Assembly (NCBI RefSeq): GCF_036867415.1
Contig: NZ_JBAJHU010000001.1
Coordinates: 62,001 to 126,000, forward strand
Origin: Rossellomorea sp036867415
Lineage (GTDB): Bacteria > Bacillota > Bacilli > Bacillales > Bacillaceae_B
Direction of reading: 5' to 3'
DNA length: 64,000 bases
This document shows positions 24,337 to 31,999 of the stretch, in pieces. The translations under genes and the position numbers were made by a program. Under the pieces are notes generated by a model that saw only the letters and a program-made list of their open reading frames with translations, was not told the origin of the DNA and ran no database searches. How positions within the stretch are numbered: position 1 is the first letter of the stretch; every line of letters starts with the position of its first letter.

Positions 24337-24997
24337 AGATGAGAAGGATATCGCGGAACTCGAAAGGGACTATCTCGATGTGAGCGGCTTTGCTTGTGAC
24401 CTGGCATCGACAGGCGGAGAGGGGCTTGCCCTTGCTAGGATCAACACATATAGCCTCATTCTGCTTGATCTGATGCTGCCGGATACGGACGGATTCCAGC
24501 TATGCAAGGAGCTCAGGGAATTTCTCGACATCCCGATCTTAATGGTCACTGCAAGAAAAGAAGACATCGACAAAATCAGGGGCTTCGACCGCGGAGCCGA
24601 TGACTACATCGTCAAACCCTTCACCCCCAGTGAACTCGTCGCACGGGTAAAAGCTCATATTGCCAGATACGAACGCTTGATCAACCGTGACATGAAAAAA
24701 GTGATCGAAATCCGGAACCTCGTCATCGATCCGGACTCCCGCAGAGTATTCGTCGACTCAGAAGAAAAAATCGTGACCGCCAAAGAATTCGACCTTCTGT
24801 ATTTTCTGGCCACTAACCCAAACAGAGTCTTCAGCAAAGAACATCTGTTTGAACGGATTTGGGGGTATGACTCTTTAGGGGATTTGACGACGGTTACGGT
24901 GCATATCAGGAAGATCCGGGAGAAGATTGAGGAGGAACCTTCGTCGCCTGTGTTTATTGAAACAATTTGGGGTGTGGGGTATCGGTTTAGATCCTAA
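24314..24997 (+). CDS. OmpR-family response regulator
   Basis: 227 residues. Receiver domain (1-115) with the acidic pair (IIEDEKD), phospho-acceptor Asp in LLDLMLPDTDGF, Thr in MVTAR and Lys in VKPFTPSEL. The C-terminal winged helix (about 128-225) contains TAKEFDLLYFLATNPNRVFS and TTVTVHIRKIREKIEEEPS. Its start lies inside the kinase gene. It presumably activates its own operon; I found no direct-repeat site I could defend upstream of 20819. Confidence 0.93.
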   Translation: MQNILIIEDEKDIAELERDYLDVSGFACDLASTGGEGLALARINTYSLILLDLMLPDTDGFQLCKELREFLDIPILMVTARKEDIDKIRGFDRGADDYIVKPFTPSELVARVKAHIARYERLINRDMKKVIEIRNLVIDPDSRRVFVDSEEKIVTAKEFDLLYFLATNPNRVFSKEHLFERIWGYDSLGDLTTVTVHIRKIREKIEEEPSSPVFIETIWGVGYRFRS

Positions 24998-25176
24998 TTG
25001 CATCGGGGAATTAAATAATGGCAGAAAGTTATCTTGGGTAGCTTTAGGCTGTGGATTGTTTTTCAAGTTACTGGTTACTGGTTCCACCGCATACGTTTAA
25101 ATATCATAGTAAACCGATAGGTAATGATATTATCTGTGTCATTAGAAAGAATTTTTTAAAAATACTAAAAATAGTA

Positions 25177-25205
25177 TTGACGAGGCAATGAATCCTCTTT
25201 ATAAT
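25177..25205 (+). promoter_or_regulatory. sigma-A promoter of the hom-lysC operon
   Basis: TTGACG (25177-25182), 17-base spacer, perfect TATAAT (25200-25205). The transcript would start near 25212, some 40 bases before the S-box. The stretch 24998-25176 shows no gene. Confidence 0.85.
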
Positions 25206-25251
25206 CCAATTCATACTCAAATAGCAAGTAATACCAAAACCAAACATTATA

Positions 25252-25412
25252 ACTCTTATCAAGAGCGGCGGAGGGATAGGCCCGATGAAGCCCGGCAACC
25301 TGCAGGATCAGACTGTAAAGGTGCCAATTCCTACAGATTCCATACGGATCTGGAAGATAAGGGGAGGAGCATGATTATTTAGCCCTCTTCTTAATAGAAG
25401 AGGGCTTTTCTG
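25252..25412 (+). promoter_or_regulatory. SAM-I (S-box) riboswitch with terminator
   Basis: CTCTTATCAAGAG (P1 start), GGCGGAGGGATAGGCCC, GATGAAGCCCGGCAACC and AGGTGCCAATTCC follow each other in S-box order. A terminator hairpin, GCCCTCTTC / GAAGAGGGC, with a T run comes next (to 25412). High S-adenosylmethionine would stabilise the aptamer and terminate transcription before hom. Confidence 0.95.
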
Positions 25413-25514
25413 TATACCCTCTTCTTTTCCGCTCTCACTTCCCTCAAGTGGATCTTCATGGAATGAATCAATTCTTAAGTATAAAGTGAAAATTCGATAA
25501 TAGGAGGCTGAATC

Positions 25515-26768
25515 ATGTCAACGATTAATGTGGCAATTCTGGGTTTCGGAACGGTAGGGCAAGGAGTCTGTGAAGCAATCGATACTCATCAGGACAGATT
25601 GAAGGAAGTACTGGGTAAAGAGGTGAAGGTAAGGGCGATTCTTATAAAAGATCCCGCAAAAGAGAGGGACATTGATCCATCCATCAACGTCACAACGGAT
25701 TTCCAAGACATTCTGGATATCCCGGACCTGCACGTCATCTTTGAAGCGATCGTGGGGGAGGAGCCGAGCTTTACGTATTTAACCGAAGCCATTGAGAAGG
25801 GAGTTCATATCGTCACGGCCAATAAAGCGATGTTTGCCAAATATGGTCCCGGGCTATTGGAAAAAGCGGAAAGGAACGGGGTATCGGTTGGATTTGAAGC
25901 GACGACAGCCGGGGGAATACCGGTGATCGGCAGTATCAGGCAGCTTCTGAAGGTGAATGAAATCAGACAAATTCAAGGGATTTTAAATGGGACGTCCAAC
26001 TTCATCTTATCTCAAATGAGAAATAGAGGCCTTGCCTTTGATACAGCCTTAAAGATTGCTCAGGAGAAGGGCTACGCTGAAGCCGATCCGACAAATGATA
26101 TCGAAGGTCATGATGCGTTCTATAAATTGCTGATTTTAAGTCAAACAGCCTTTGGCAGACAGCCCGATTGGAAGAATATTCGACGTAAGGGGATATCCCA
26201 CCTGACTGCAGAGTGGATCCAGGCAGCGGAATCTTTTCGATTGCGGTTCAAGCATGCAGGTTCTCTCTTGAGGGATTCAATTGACCGTATCAAAGGTGAA
26301 GTAGAGCCCATCCTGGTTCATGACACCCATCCTTTTTACGGTGTGGAGGATGTAGAAAATGCCATATCTCTAAAGGGTAGTCTTGTAGGGAGGATTACCC
26401 TGCTTGGTCCAGGAGCTGGAAAATTGCCTACAGGCAGCGCCATGGTAGAAGATTTTCTGTCGTTGATAGAGAGGAAGTACACGGCCTCTGCCGAAAGCAT
26501 AGCGAGGACCGGGGAGGTTCAGGTTGAGAGCAGCCGCCAATGGGTTCTGAGAATCCGTGAAGAGGATGATTATCAAAACTGGATTTCATCGTTCACTTTA
26601 AAGGATCATATTCAGCTTGGCGATTACTTGTACGTATTTGTTGAAGGCAGGAAACATACACTGGAATCGCTTCTTCGGACGCATGATCATATTCAAGCTG
26701 TGTCTATTCTGGATGAAATTCCTTTGGAAAATGAAGCGAAGACTGGAGCTGCAATTTCCCAGAAGTAA
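25515..26768 (+). CDS. hom: homoserine dehydrogenase
   Basis: 417 residues behind ATAGGAGG. The Rossmann motif AILGFGTVGQGVCEAI and the family signature around GILNGTSNFILSQM with EADPTNDIEGHDA identify it. It reduces aspartate semialdehyde to homoserine, the branch point to methionine and threonine. The C-terminal ~100 residues (from about 315) are not a textbook ACT domain, so threonine feedback may differ. The S-box upstream places it in the methionine regulon, unlike the hom-thrC-thrB operon of B. subtilis. It may be a second, methionine-dedicated copy. An aspartate kinase gene follows after 39 bases. Confidence 0.9.
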   Translation: MSTINVAILGFGTVGQGVCEAIDTHQDRLKEVLGKEVKVRAILIKDPAKERDIDPSINVTTDFQDILDIPDLHVIFEAIVGEEPSFTYLTEAIEKGVHIVTANKAMFAKYGPGLLEKAERNGVSVGFEATTAGGIPVIGSIRQLLKVNEIRQIQGILNGTSNFILSQMRNRGLAFDTALKIAQEKGYAEADPTNDIEGHDAFYKLLILSQTAFGRQPDWKNIRRKGISHLTAEWIQAAESFRLRFKHAGSLLRDSIDRIKGEVEPILVHDTHPFYGVEDVENAISLKGSLVGRITLLGPGAGKLPTGSAMVEDFLSLIERKYTASAESIARTGEVQVESSRQWVLRIREEDDYQNWISSFTLKDHIQLGDYLYVFVEGRKHTLESLLRTHDHIQAVSILDEIPLENEAKTGAAISQK

Positions 26769-26807
26769 TCTTTAATAAATATGGTCTGATAGAAAGTAGG
26801 GGTATCA

Positions 26808-28004
26808 TTGAGTATGATTGTTCAAAAGTTTGGTGGAACCTCTGTTGGTTCAACAGATCGAATCAAACGTATGGTCTTTCATGTCATGAAGGAAAGAGAA
26901 AAAGGCCATGATGTTGTCGCAGTAGTATCAGCAATGAATAAAACGACGGATACACTCGTAAGATTGGCAGGGGAACTCTCTGCAAAGCAAAGCAAGAGAG
27001 AAATGGATATGCTCTTAAGTACCGGCGAGCAGGTGACGATCTCCCTTTTGACCATGGCCCTGCAGCATACGGGGCTGGAAGCCGTATCCCTGACAGGCAG
27101 ACAGGCGGGAATCCAAACGGACGGAGTATTTGGGAATGCCAAGATTACCTCGATCGATACCGATCGGATAAAATCGGAGTTATCAAAAGGACGAATCGTC
27201 GTGGCCGCCGGTTTTCAAGGAATCACGGATAAAGGAGAAATAACTACATTAGGCAGGGGCGGTTCGGATACGACTGCAGCTGCTCTTGCCGCCGCTTTAA
27301 AAGCGGATAGGTGTGATGTTTATACGGATGTAGATGGAGTGTATACTTCGGATCCGCGAATCGTGCCCCGGGCAGCAAAAATTGACAGCCTCTCCTATGA
27401 TGAGATGCTGCGTTTAGCTGCCATGGGAGCTGCTGTCCTGCATCCGAGAGCGATCAAACATGCGAAGGAACATCATGTGCCACTTGTGGTTTGTTCCAGT
27501 TCGAATGAGGGGCGGGGGACCGTCATTAGCGAAAGAACACAGAGTAATGCACCTATTGTCGGGATAGCCTACCAGAAAGACATTTCTGTTCTGACAATCT
27601 TTGACTGTCAGGGAGGAGAGTCACTGATTCTTTATGATCTCGATTCCCATCATATTGAGACAGAAATCATTAAATACAAGGAAAACCTTATCCTCATAGT
27701 AAAAGATCAGGATTTTCAAGAAGTAAAGAGAATCGTTGGACAATACAATCAAGCCTATTCTTATATAGAAGAGAGAGAAGATCTATCAAAGGTGTCCGTG
27801 ATAGGACGCATCAACTCAACACATGAGGTAAAAGAGAAGGTTACCAACGTTTTTCATGACTGCCATATTGCGAAGGAGTCCATATGGGAATCCACTGCAG
27901 GATTAAGTGCGCTGGTTGACAGGTGTGATGTAGAAAAGGCTGCCAGGGTCCTTCATACGCACTTTGGTTTGGATTATGTAGAATCAAGGAGAGCTGTTTT
28001 GTAA
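26808..28004 (+). CDS. lysC: aspartate kinase
   Basis: 398 residues. KFGGTSVGS opens the kinase domain; STGEQVTISLL, GFQGITDKGEITTLGRGGSDTTA and YTDVDGVYTSDPR are its nucleotide and aspartate sites. The C-terminal ~130 residues form paired ACT domains (ISVLTIFDC; LSKVSVIGRINS) for feedback control. The first step of the aspartate pathway. TTG 26808 is 5 bases from AGTAGGGG; ATG 26814 is possible. It shares the S-box transcript with hom, so both early steps towards methionine answer to SAM. Asd, metA and thrC are not here. Confidence 0.9.
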   Translation: MSMIVQKFGGTSVGSTDRIKRMVFHVMKEREKGHDVVAVVSAMNKTTDTLVRLAGELSAKQSKREMDMLLSTGEQVTISLLTMALQHTGLEAVSLTGRQAGIQTDGVFGNAKITSIDTDRIKSELSKGRIVVAAGFQGITDKGEITTLGRGGSDTTAAALAAALKADRCDVYTDVDGVYTSDPRIVPRAAKIDSLSYDEMLRLAAMGAAVLHPRAIKHAKEHHVPLVVCSSSNEGRGTVISERTQSNAPIVGIAYQKDISVLTIFDCQGGESLILYDLDSHHIETEIIKYKENLILIVKDQDFQEVKRIVGQYNQAYSYIEEREDLSKVSVIGRINSTHEVKEKVTNVFHDCHIAKESIWESTAGLSALVDRCDVEKAARVLHTHFGLDYVESRRAVL

Positions 28005-28057
28005 ACGGATAGGGAGGTGATACATTCTGTCTCTCATCGTTTCAAAATGAAAAAAAG

Positions 28058-28083
28058 TGTATAGGCAACCCTATATATTTTTT
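28058..28083 (+). terminator. weak terminator after lysC
   Basis: TATAGG / CCTATA around a short loop, followed by TATTTTTTA. Confidence 0.5.
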
Positions 28084-28246
28084 ACCTAAGACTGATTGAA
28101 ACTGGAGTACCGATTGGAACGAGTCCCGCTATTCATGGTGCGTTTTGCGGTAATGAAATTAAATATCAAAAATAAAGGAAATATCTTCTTGACAGTCGAA
28201 TATTAGCCTATAACCAGAATTAACTATTCCGAGGAGGAGGATTCTT

Positions 28247-28756
28247 GTGCGTCCACGACCATTATGTATTGAAAATCCTGAGCATGATAGGTATGTTAGT
28301 CTTGTGCCAGATGGAGATATTGAAGAAATACTTAGTAAGCAACGAACTAAGACGATTAACCTCTTAAGCAGCGTATCAGAGGAGACAGCAAGGAAGGCAT
28401 ACGCACCAGGGAAATGGACTTTAAAAGAAGTGATTGGACACATGACCGACTCGGAACGTGTGATGTCGTATCGAATGCTTGCCATTGCACGAAATGAAAG
28501 TGCATCACTCCCAGCAATGGAACAGGATCAATACGTTTCTGCGGCAAACTTCAACAAATTATCCTGGGAGCAGTTACTAGCTGGTTTAGACATGGTACGC
28601 TCCAACACGTTAAGCCTTATTTCAACCATTGATGATGCAGCATGGGTTCGTAATGGAACTGTAATGAACAACCCAGTTTCGGTAGGAACCATTGCATATG
28701 GCATTGCCGGGCACGAGTTACACCATATGAAAGTGATTAGTGATAAATACTTATAA
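28247..28756 (+). CDS. DinB-family protein
   Basis: 169 residues from GTG 28247 behind GAGGAGGAGG. A four-helix DinB/YfiT fold with the three metal-binding histidines: one in VIGHMTDSERV and two in IAGHELHHMKVI. GKWTLKEVIGHM is the typical start of helix 2. DinB-like proteins are nickel/zinc-binding, often thiol transferases (bacillithiol-dependent) or damage-inducible proteins of unknown role. Single gene with its own terminator; no LexA box was found in a careful look upstream. Confidence 0.88.
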   Translation: MRPRPLCIENPEHDRYVSLVPDGDIEEILSKQRTKTINLLSSVSEETARKAYAPGKWTLKEVIGHMTDSERVMSYRMLAIARNESASLPAMEQDQYVSAANFNKLSWEQLLAGLDMVRSNTLSLISTIDDAAWVRNGTVMNNPVSVGTIAYGIAGHELHHMKVISDKYL

Positions 28757-28775
28757 GTCTTATTCTATTAATGAA

Positions 28776-28816
28776 AAACCTAATTTCTCATTTAATGCTG
28801 AAAAATTAGGTTTTTT
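28776..28816 (+). terminator. terminator of the DinB-family gene
   Basis: AAACCTAATTT / AAATTAGGTTT with six T. Confidence 0.88.
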
Positions 28817-28955
28817 AATATTGAACCTTCCTTAACATTGTAACTTCAAAACAGACCCCGTTACGGTCCATCCTTCTCTTTATTCAATTATTGTACAGTC
28901 TAGTTGAATAAGAGAACTCCCCGAAAAAGTTCATTCTTGATTCATAGCAAACAAC

Positions 28956-28984
28956 AAAAAACTCACCGTCACAATGAGGTGAGT
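28956..28984 (-). terminator. terminator of the RsbR-like gene
   Basis: Minus strand ACTCACC / GGTGAGT followed by TTTTTTG, 16 bases after the stop codon. Confidence 0.82.
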
Positions 28985-29000
28985 AAAAATGAAAATTTTC

Positions 29001-29825
29001 CTAGTCCTTAATAGTAGAAAGTGCAATTTGAAGGTTAGCGAAGGTGGAGATTGAGCTGAAATCAATCCCTAGTTGGACCATTGTTTGTGCAATTTCTGGT
29101 CTTATGCCAGTCAGCATGGGTCTAATACCAAGAAGTCTGAGTGAATCTATAACCTTGAAAATTCTGTCAGCCACCATTGTATCAATGATTGGTACTCCTG
29201 AAAGATCAATTAGAAGGTATTCAAGAGAAAGTTGAGCGCTTTTCGATAGTGCCTGATCCATGAGTTCCTGTGCCCTTTTTGTATCGACATCACCAATCAA
29301 TGGAAGAACCCCTATTCCGTTTTGTATTTTTATGACCGGAATTGAAAGTTCTAATACAGACGTTTCCGCTGCATGTATTCTGTTTGTGTAAAAACGGGTA
29401 TATGTAACACTAAGCCAATGAATGGCAAAATCTATGACTGATGTTAATTTATAGATGATGTCATGATATTCGGACAATGAAAGTTCTAATTCTTCTGCTT
29501 CTTTTTTAATAATTTCACCAACAACAGTACGATAGTGTTTAATTACATTGATAGCATTATCAAGAGTAAAATCAATCTTGATTAATGAGTTTATCGTTTC
29601 TTCACCCCAGCTTTCGACTTCAGATTTGTTAGTAGTATCTTTATTAGTGAATGAAAAAGCGAAAAGTTCGATAAGCTCCTCACGCCAACGTTGTAAGACT
29701 TCCTCACCCTTCTGCGAGTTATATCGATTCAAACTATCAATTTGTTCTGCCGCAGGAATATTCTTTAGTGCCAGTATGCTCTCAGAAATATTCATAATTT
29801 TAGATTTATCAATCCTGGTATCCAT
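29001..29825 (-). CDS. RsbR-type stressosome protein (STAS domain)
   Basis: 274 residues. The N-terminal ~140 residues are helical, like the non-heme globin N-domains of RsbR paralogues. The C-terminal STAS domain (about 155-270) contains LLIDLSGVPIIDTMVADRIF, with the conserved Asp-Thr/Ser phosphorylation region, and MLTGIRPEIAQTMVQLGID. RsbR proteins form the stressosome with RsbS and signal through RsbT to sigma-B. Here it stands alone with no rsbS/T/U neighbours, so it is one of several dispersed paralogues. AAAGGGGGG precedes the ATG. No sigma-B promoter could be defended. Confidence 0.86.
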   Translation of the reverse strand: MDTRIDKSKIMNISESILALKNIPAAEQIDSLNRYNSQKGEEVLQRWREELIELFAFSFTNKDTTNKSEVESWGEETINSLIKIDFTLDNAINVIKHYRTVVGEIIKKEAEELELSLSEYHDIIYKLTSVIDFAIHWLSVTYTRFYTNRIHAAETSVLELSIPVIKIQNGIGVLPLIGDVDTKRAQELMDQALSKSAQLSLEYLLIDLSGVPIIDTMVADRIFKVIDSLRLLGIRPMLTGIRPEIAQTMVQLGIDFSSISTFANLQIALSTIKD

Positions 29826-29995
29826 AAAATGACCCCCCTTTACATTTGAAATTATTATAACATGTGAATTTACACTTCTATATAAAAGGAGTATTAGAAA
29901 ATATTATTGCCCACTTTGCCGATGTACTGATAATCAAGGCTGGTCTATTGCAAGGTAATGCTATGTCCTTATCGATCAATAGACATTAAGTAAGG

Positions 29996-30148
29996 TTAGA
30001 GAAACGTAACGTCATTAATATGAACAAGCTCAGTTGTATAGATTTCTTTGGAAATTTCAATATAACCATTTCCATAAATCCAGAAGATTTTATACTCTTC
30101 GTCCTTATATAAAACTTTGTCGCCCAGATTGTATTTTTTGAGATTCAT
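29996..30148 (-). CDS. 50-residue protein of a family with two members in this window
   Basis: MNLKKYNLGDKVLYKDEEYK, then IFWIYGNGYIEISKE and a C-terminal ELVHINDVTFL. A G(D)-x-V-Y-(K/N)-(D/N)-E-E-Y core, a Trp-Ile/Val-Tyr strand, GY(I/L)EISK and LVH are shared with the 49-residue ORF at 42684-42833. The pattern of short strands suggests a small SH3/KOW-like barrel. AGGTGA precedes the ATG by six bases. Single gene. I do not know the family. It is too short for routine ORF calling, and the paralogy is the main evidence that it is real. Confidence 0.7.
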   Translation of the reverse strand: MNLKKYNLGDKVLYKDEEYKIFWIYGNGYIEISKEIYTTELVHINDVTFL

Positions 30149-30664
30149 TCAGTCACCTACCTGTCAATGCAATAGACCTATGATAATTCTACTAGTAAAA
30201 ATGACAGAGACGAATGACGGTCTGGCAACGTTTAAACGTAAATACCCACTTAATAGGTATGATTACTTGAAATATCTTCTTAAATTATTCTTTTAGGATT
30301 AATTCTATATTTTTATTTGGTTGTGTATAAAGGTGAACGAAAATGATAGGCGGCGTGGATTTGTCCGATGAGGAGGGAGGGGCGATTACAAGATAATCGA
30401 AAATAGGTTTCCTGTCTGGGAGAATTTGAATGTGTGTTAAGTTCCCTTCAACTCGTACATACTGAACGAGTTTTCCATTCTTTTGTACATAATAGAAGAA
30501 GCTCTCACAAAACTAAACGAAGCTGTGAAAGATTTAACTAAAGAGCAAGTAGAAATCTTTCACATTATATACTTCTAAAATAGAACAGATTCCGAGTTTT
30601 TTTGAGAGTATTAAGGGAAAGTAATAAAAATAACCTCATCACTAATTAAATGGAGATGAATCAT
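30149..30664. other. intergenic stretch with a probable gene relic
   Basis: About 515 bases. The frame at 30489-30578 reads IIEEALTKLNEAVKDL then TKEQVEIFHIIYF and stops. It has the codon use and amphipathic pattern of a real protein end but no start or ribosome site, and the upstream frame is broken. I take it as the 3' remnant of a lost gene. Otherwise only AT-rich sequence, with GAGGAGGGAGGGG at ~30370 not followed by an ORF. Confidence 0.35.
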
Positions 30665-31927
30665 ATGTCGGAAAATAAAAATCAAATGCCGCGGGAAGAA
30701 GGAATCGATCATAGCTTGAGCCTTCTGAGAGAAGGATATATGTACATTTTAAACAGACGTCAAAGCTTTCATTCGAATGTCTTTGAGACCAGATTACTTG
30801 GAAAGAAAGCGATCTGCATGTCAGGGAAAGAAGCTGCAGAAGTTTTTTATGACCATGATAAATTCAAAAGGAAAGGCGCTGCGCCGAAGCGGGCGGTCCA
30901 AACATTATTCGGGGAGAATGGTGTTCAGGTGCTGGATGGAGAAGAGCATAAACATCGGAAGGAAATGTTTATGTCCCTCATGTCTCCACAGGCAATTCAA
31001 AAGCTGACAGACATGACAAAGCATCAATGGGAGACAGCACTAAGTAAATGGGAACAGATGGACCAAGTCATTCTTTATGACGAAGTAAAGGAAATCATGT
31101 GCAGGACAGCCTGCGAGTGGGCAGGTGTCCCGTTGCCAGAAGAAGATGTGAAAGAAATAACCAAAGATTTGGCGGCGATGTTCGAGACCCCGGCCGCAGT
31201 TGGTCCAAACCACTGGCTGGGAAGAAGGGCACGGAACAAAGTGGAGAAACGGATGGGGCATCTGGTTGATAAGGTTCGTAATGATGAAATCAATCCACCA
31301 GAGGATACCGCCCTCTATAGATTTGCCTGGCATCGCGATTTAGAAGGGAATCTATTGACCACCGACACCGCTTCAGTCGAAATCCTTAATATCTTGAGAC
31401 CGATCGTGGCGATTGCTATATTCATCAATTTCACAGCGCTCGCATTGCATCAGCATCCGGAAGAAAGGGAGAAACTGAAATCAGGCGATAAACAGCATGC
31501 TCAGATGTTTGTACAGGAAGTCCGCCGCTTTTATCCATTCTTTCCGTTCGTTGCAGCGCTGGTAAAAAAAGATTTCACCTGGAACGGCTACGGCTTTGAA
31601 GAAGGAACATTAACTTTACTGGATCTGTATGGCACCAATCATCACCCGGAAATCTGGGAAAACCCTGATGTGTTCAATCCTGACCGGTTTGCCAAATGGG
31701 ATGGAAGCCCCTTTAACTTCATTCCGCAGGGCGGGGGTGACTACATGATGGGCCATCGATGTGCCGGAGAGTGGATCACCTTGGCAGTCATGAACGTATG
31801 TCTCGATTATCTGGTGAACCAAATGGAATATGACGTTCCTGACCAGGATTTAAGTTACAGTTTGGTGAGCATACCTAGTATTCCCGATAGCAAAGTGGCG
31901 GTAAAGGGTGTTAAACGAAAAGCATAA
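30665..31927 (+). CDS. CYP152-family cytochrome P450 (fatty-acid peroxygenase)
   Basis: 420 residues from ATG 30665 (MSENKNQMPREEG), with GGAGATGA upstream; the ATG at 30650 overlaps that site. CYP152 hallmarks: I-helix NILRPIVAIAIFINF, with Arg-Pro in place of the usual acid-Thr pair, K-helix EVRRFYPFFPFVAA, and heme loop FIPQGGGDYMMGHRCAGEWI with the Cys ligand. These enzymes use H2O2 to hydroxylate (or decarboxylate) long-chain fatty acids, the Arg holding the carboxylate. Gln88 in GVQVLDG appears to match Gln85 of P450BS-beta rather than the His of OleT, favouring hydroxylation. Single gene, like ybdT/cypC. Confidence 0.92.
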   Translation: MSENKNQMPREEGIDHSLSLLREGYMYILNRRQSFHSNVFETRLLGKKAICMSGKEAAEVFYDHDKFKRKGAAPKRAVQTLFGENGVQVLDGEEHKHRKEMFMSLMSPQAIQKLTDMTKHQWETALSKWEQMDQVILYDEVKEIMCRTACEWAGVPLPEEDVKEITKDLAAMFETPAAVGPNHWLGRRARNKVEKRMGHLVDKVRNDEINPPEDTALYRFAWHRDLEGNLLTTDTASVEILNILRPIVAIAIFINFTALALHQHPEEREKLKSGDKQHAQMFVQEVRRFYPFFPFVAALVKKDFTWNGYGFEEGTLTLLDLYGTNHHPEIWENPDVFNPDRFAKWDGSPFNFIPQGGGDYMMGHRCAGEWITLAVMNVCLDYLVNQMEYDVPDQDLSYSLVSIPSIPDSKVAVKGVKRKA

Positions 31928-31999
31928 TCACATTTTGTTTGTTGTTAGCAAGAAGAAAAAATGGAACTAATTCGATTCCCGATTTCAGGCTGGCTTTCT

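Noticed and set aside
29826..29880. Sigma-B promoter for the RsbR-like gene
   Set aside because: No GTTT...GGGWAW pair at 12-15 bp is present.
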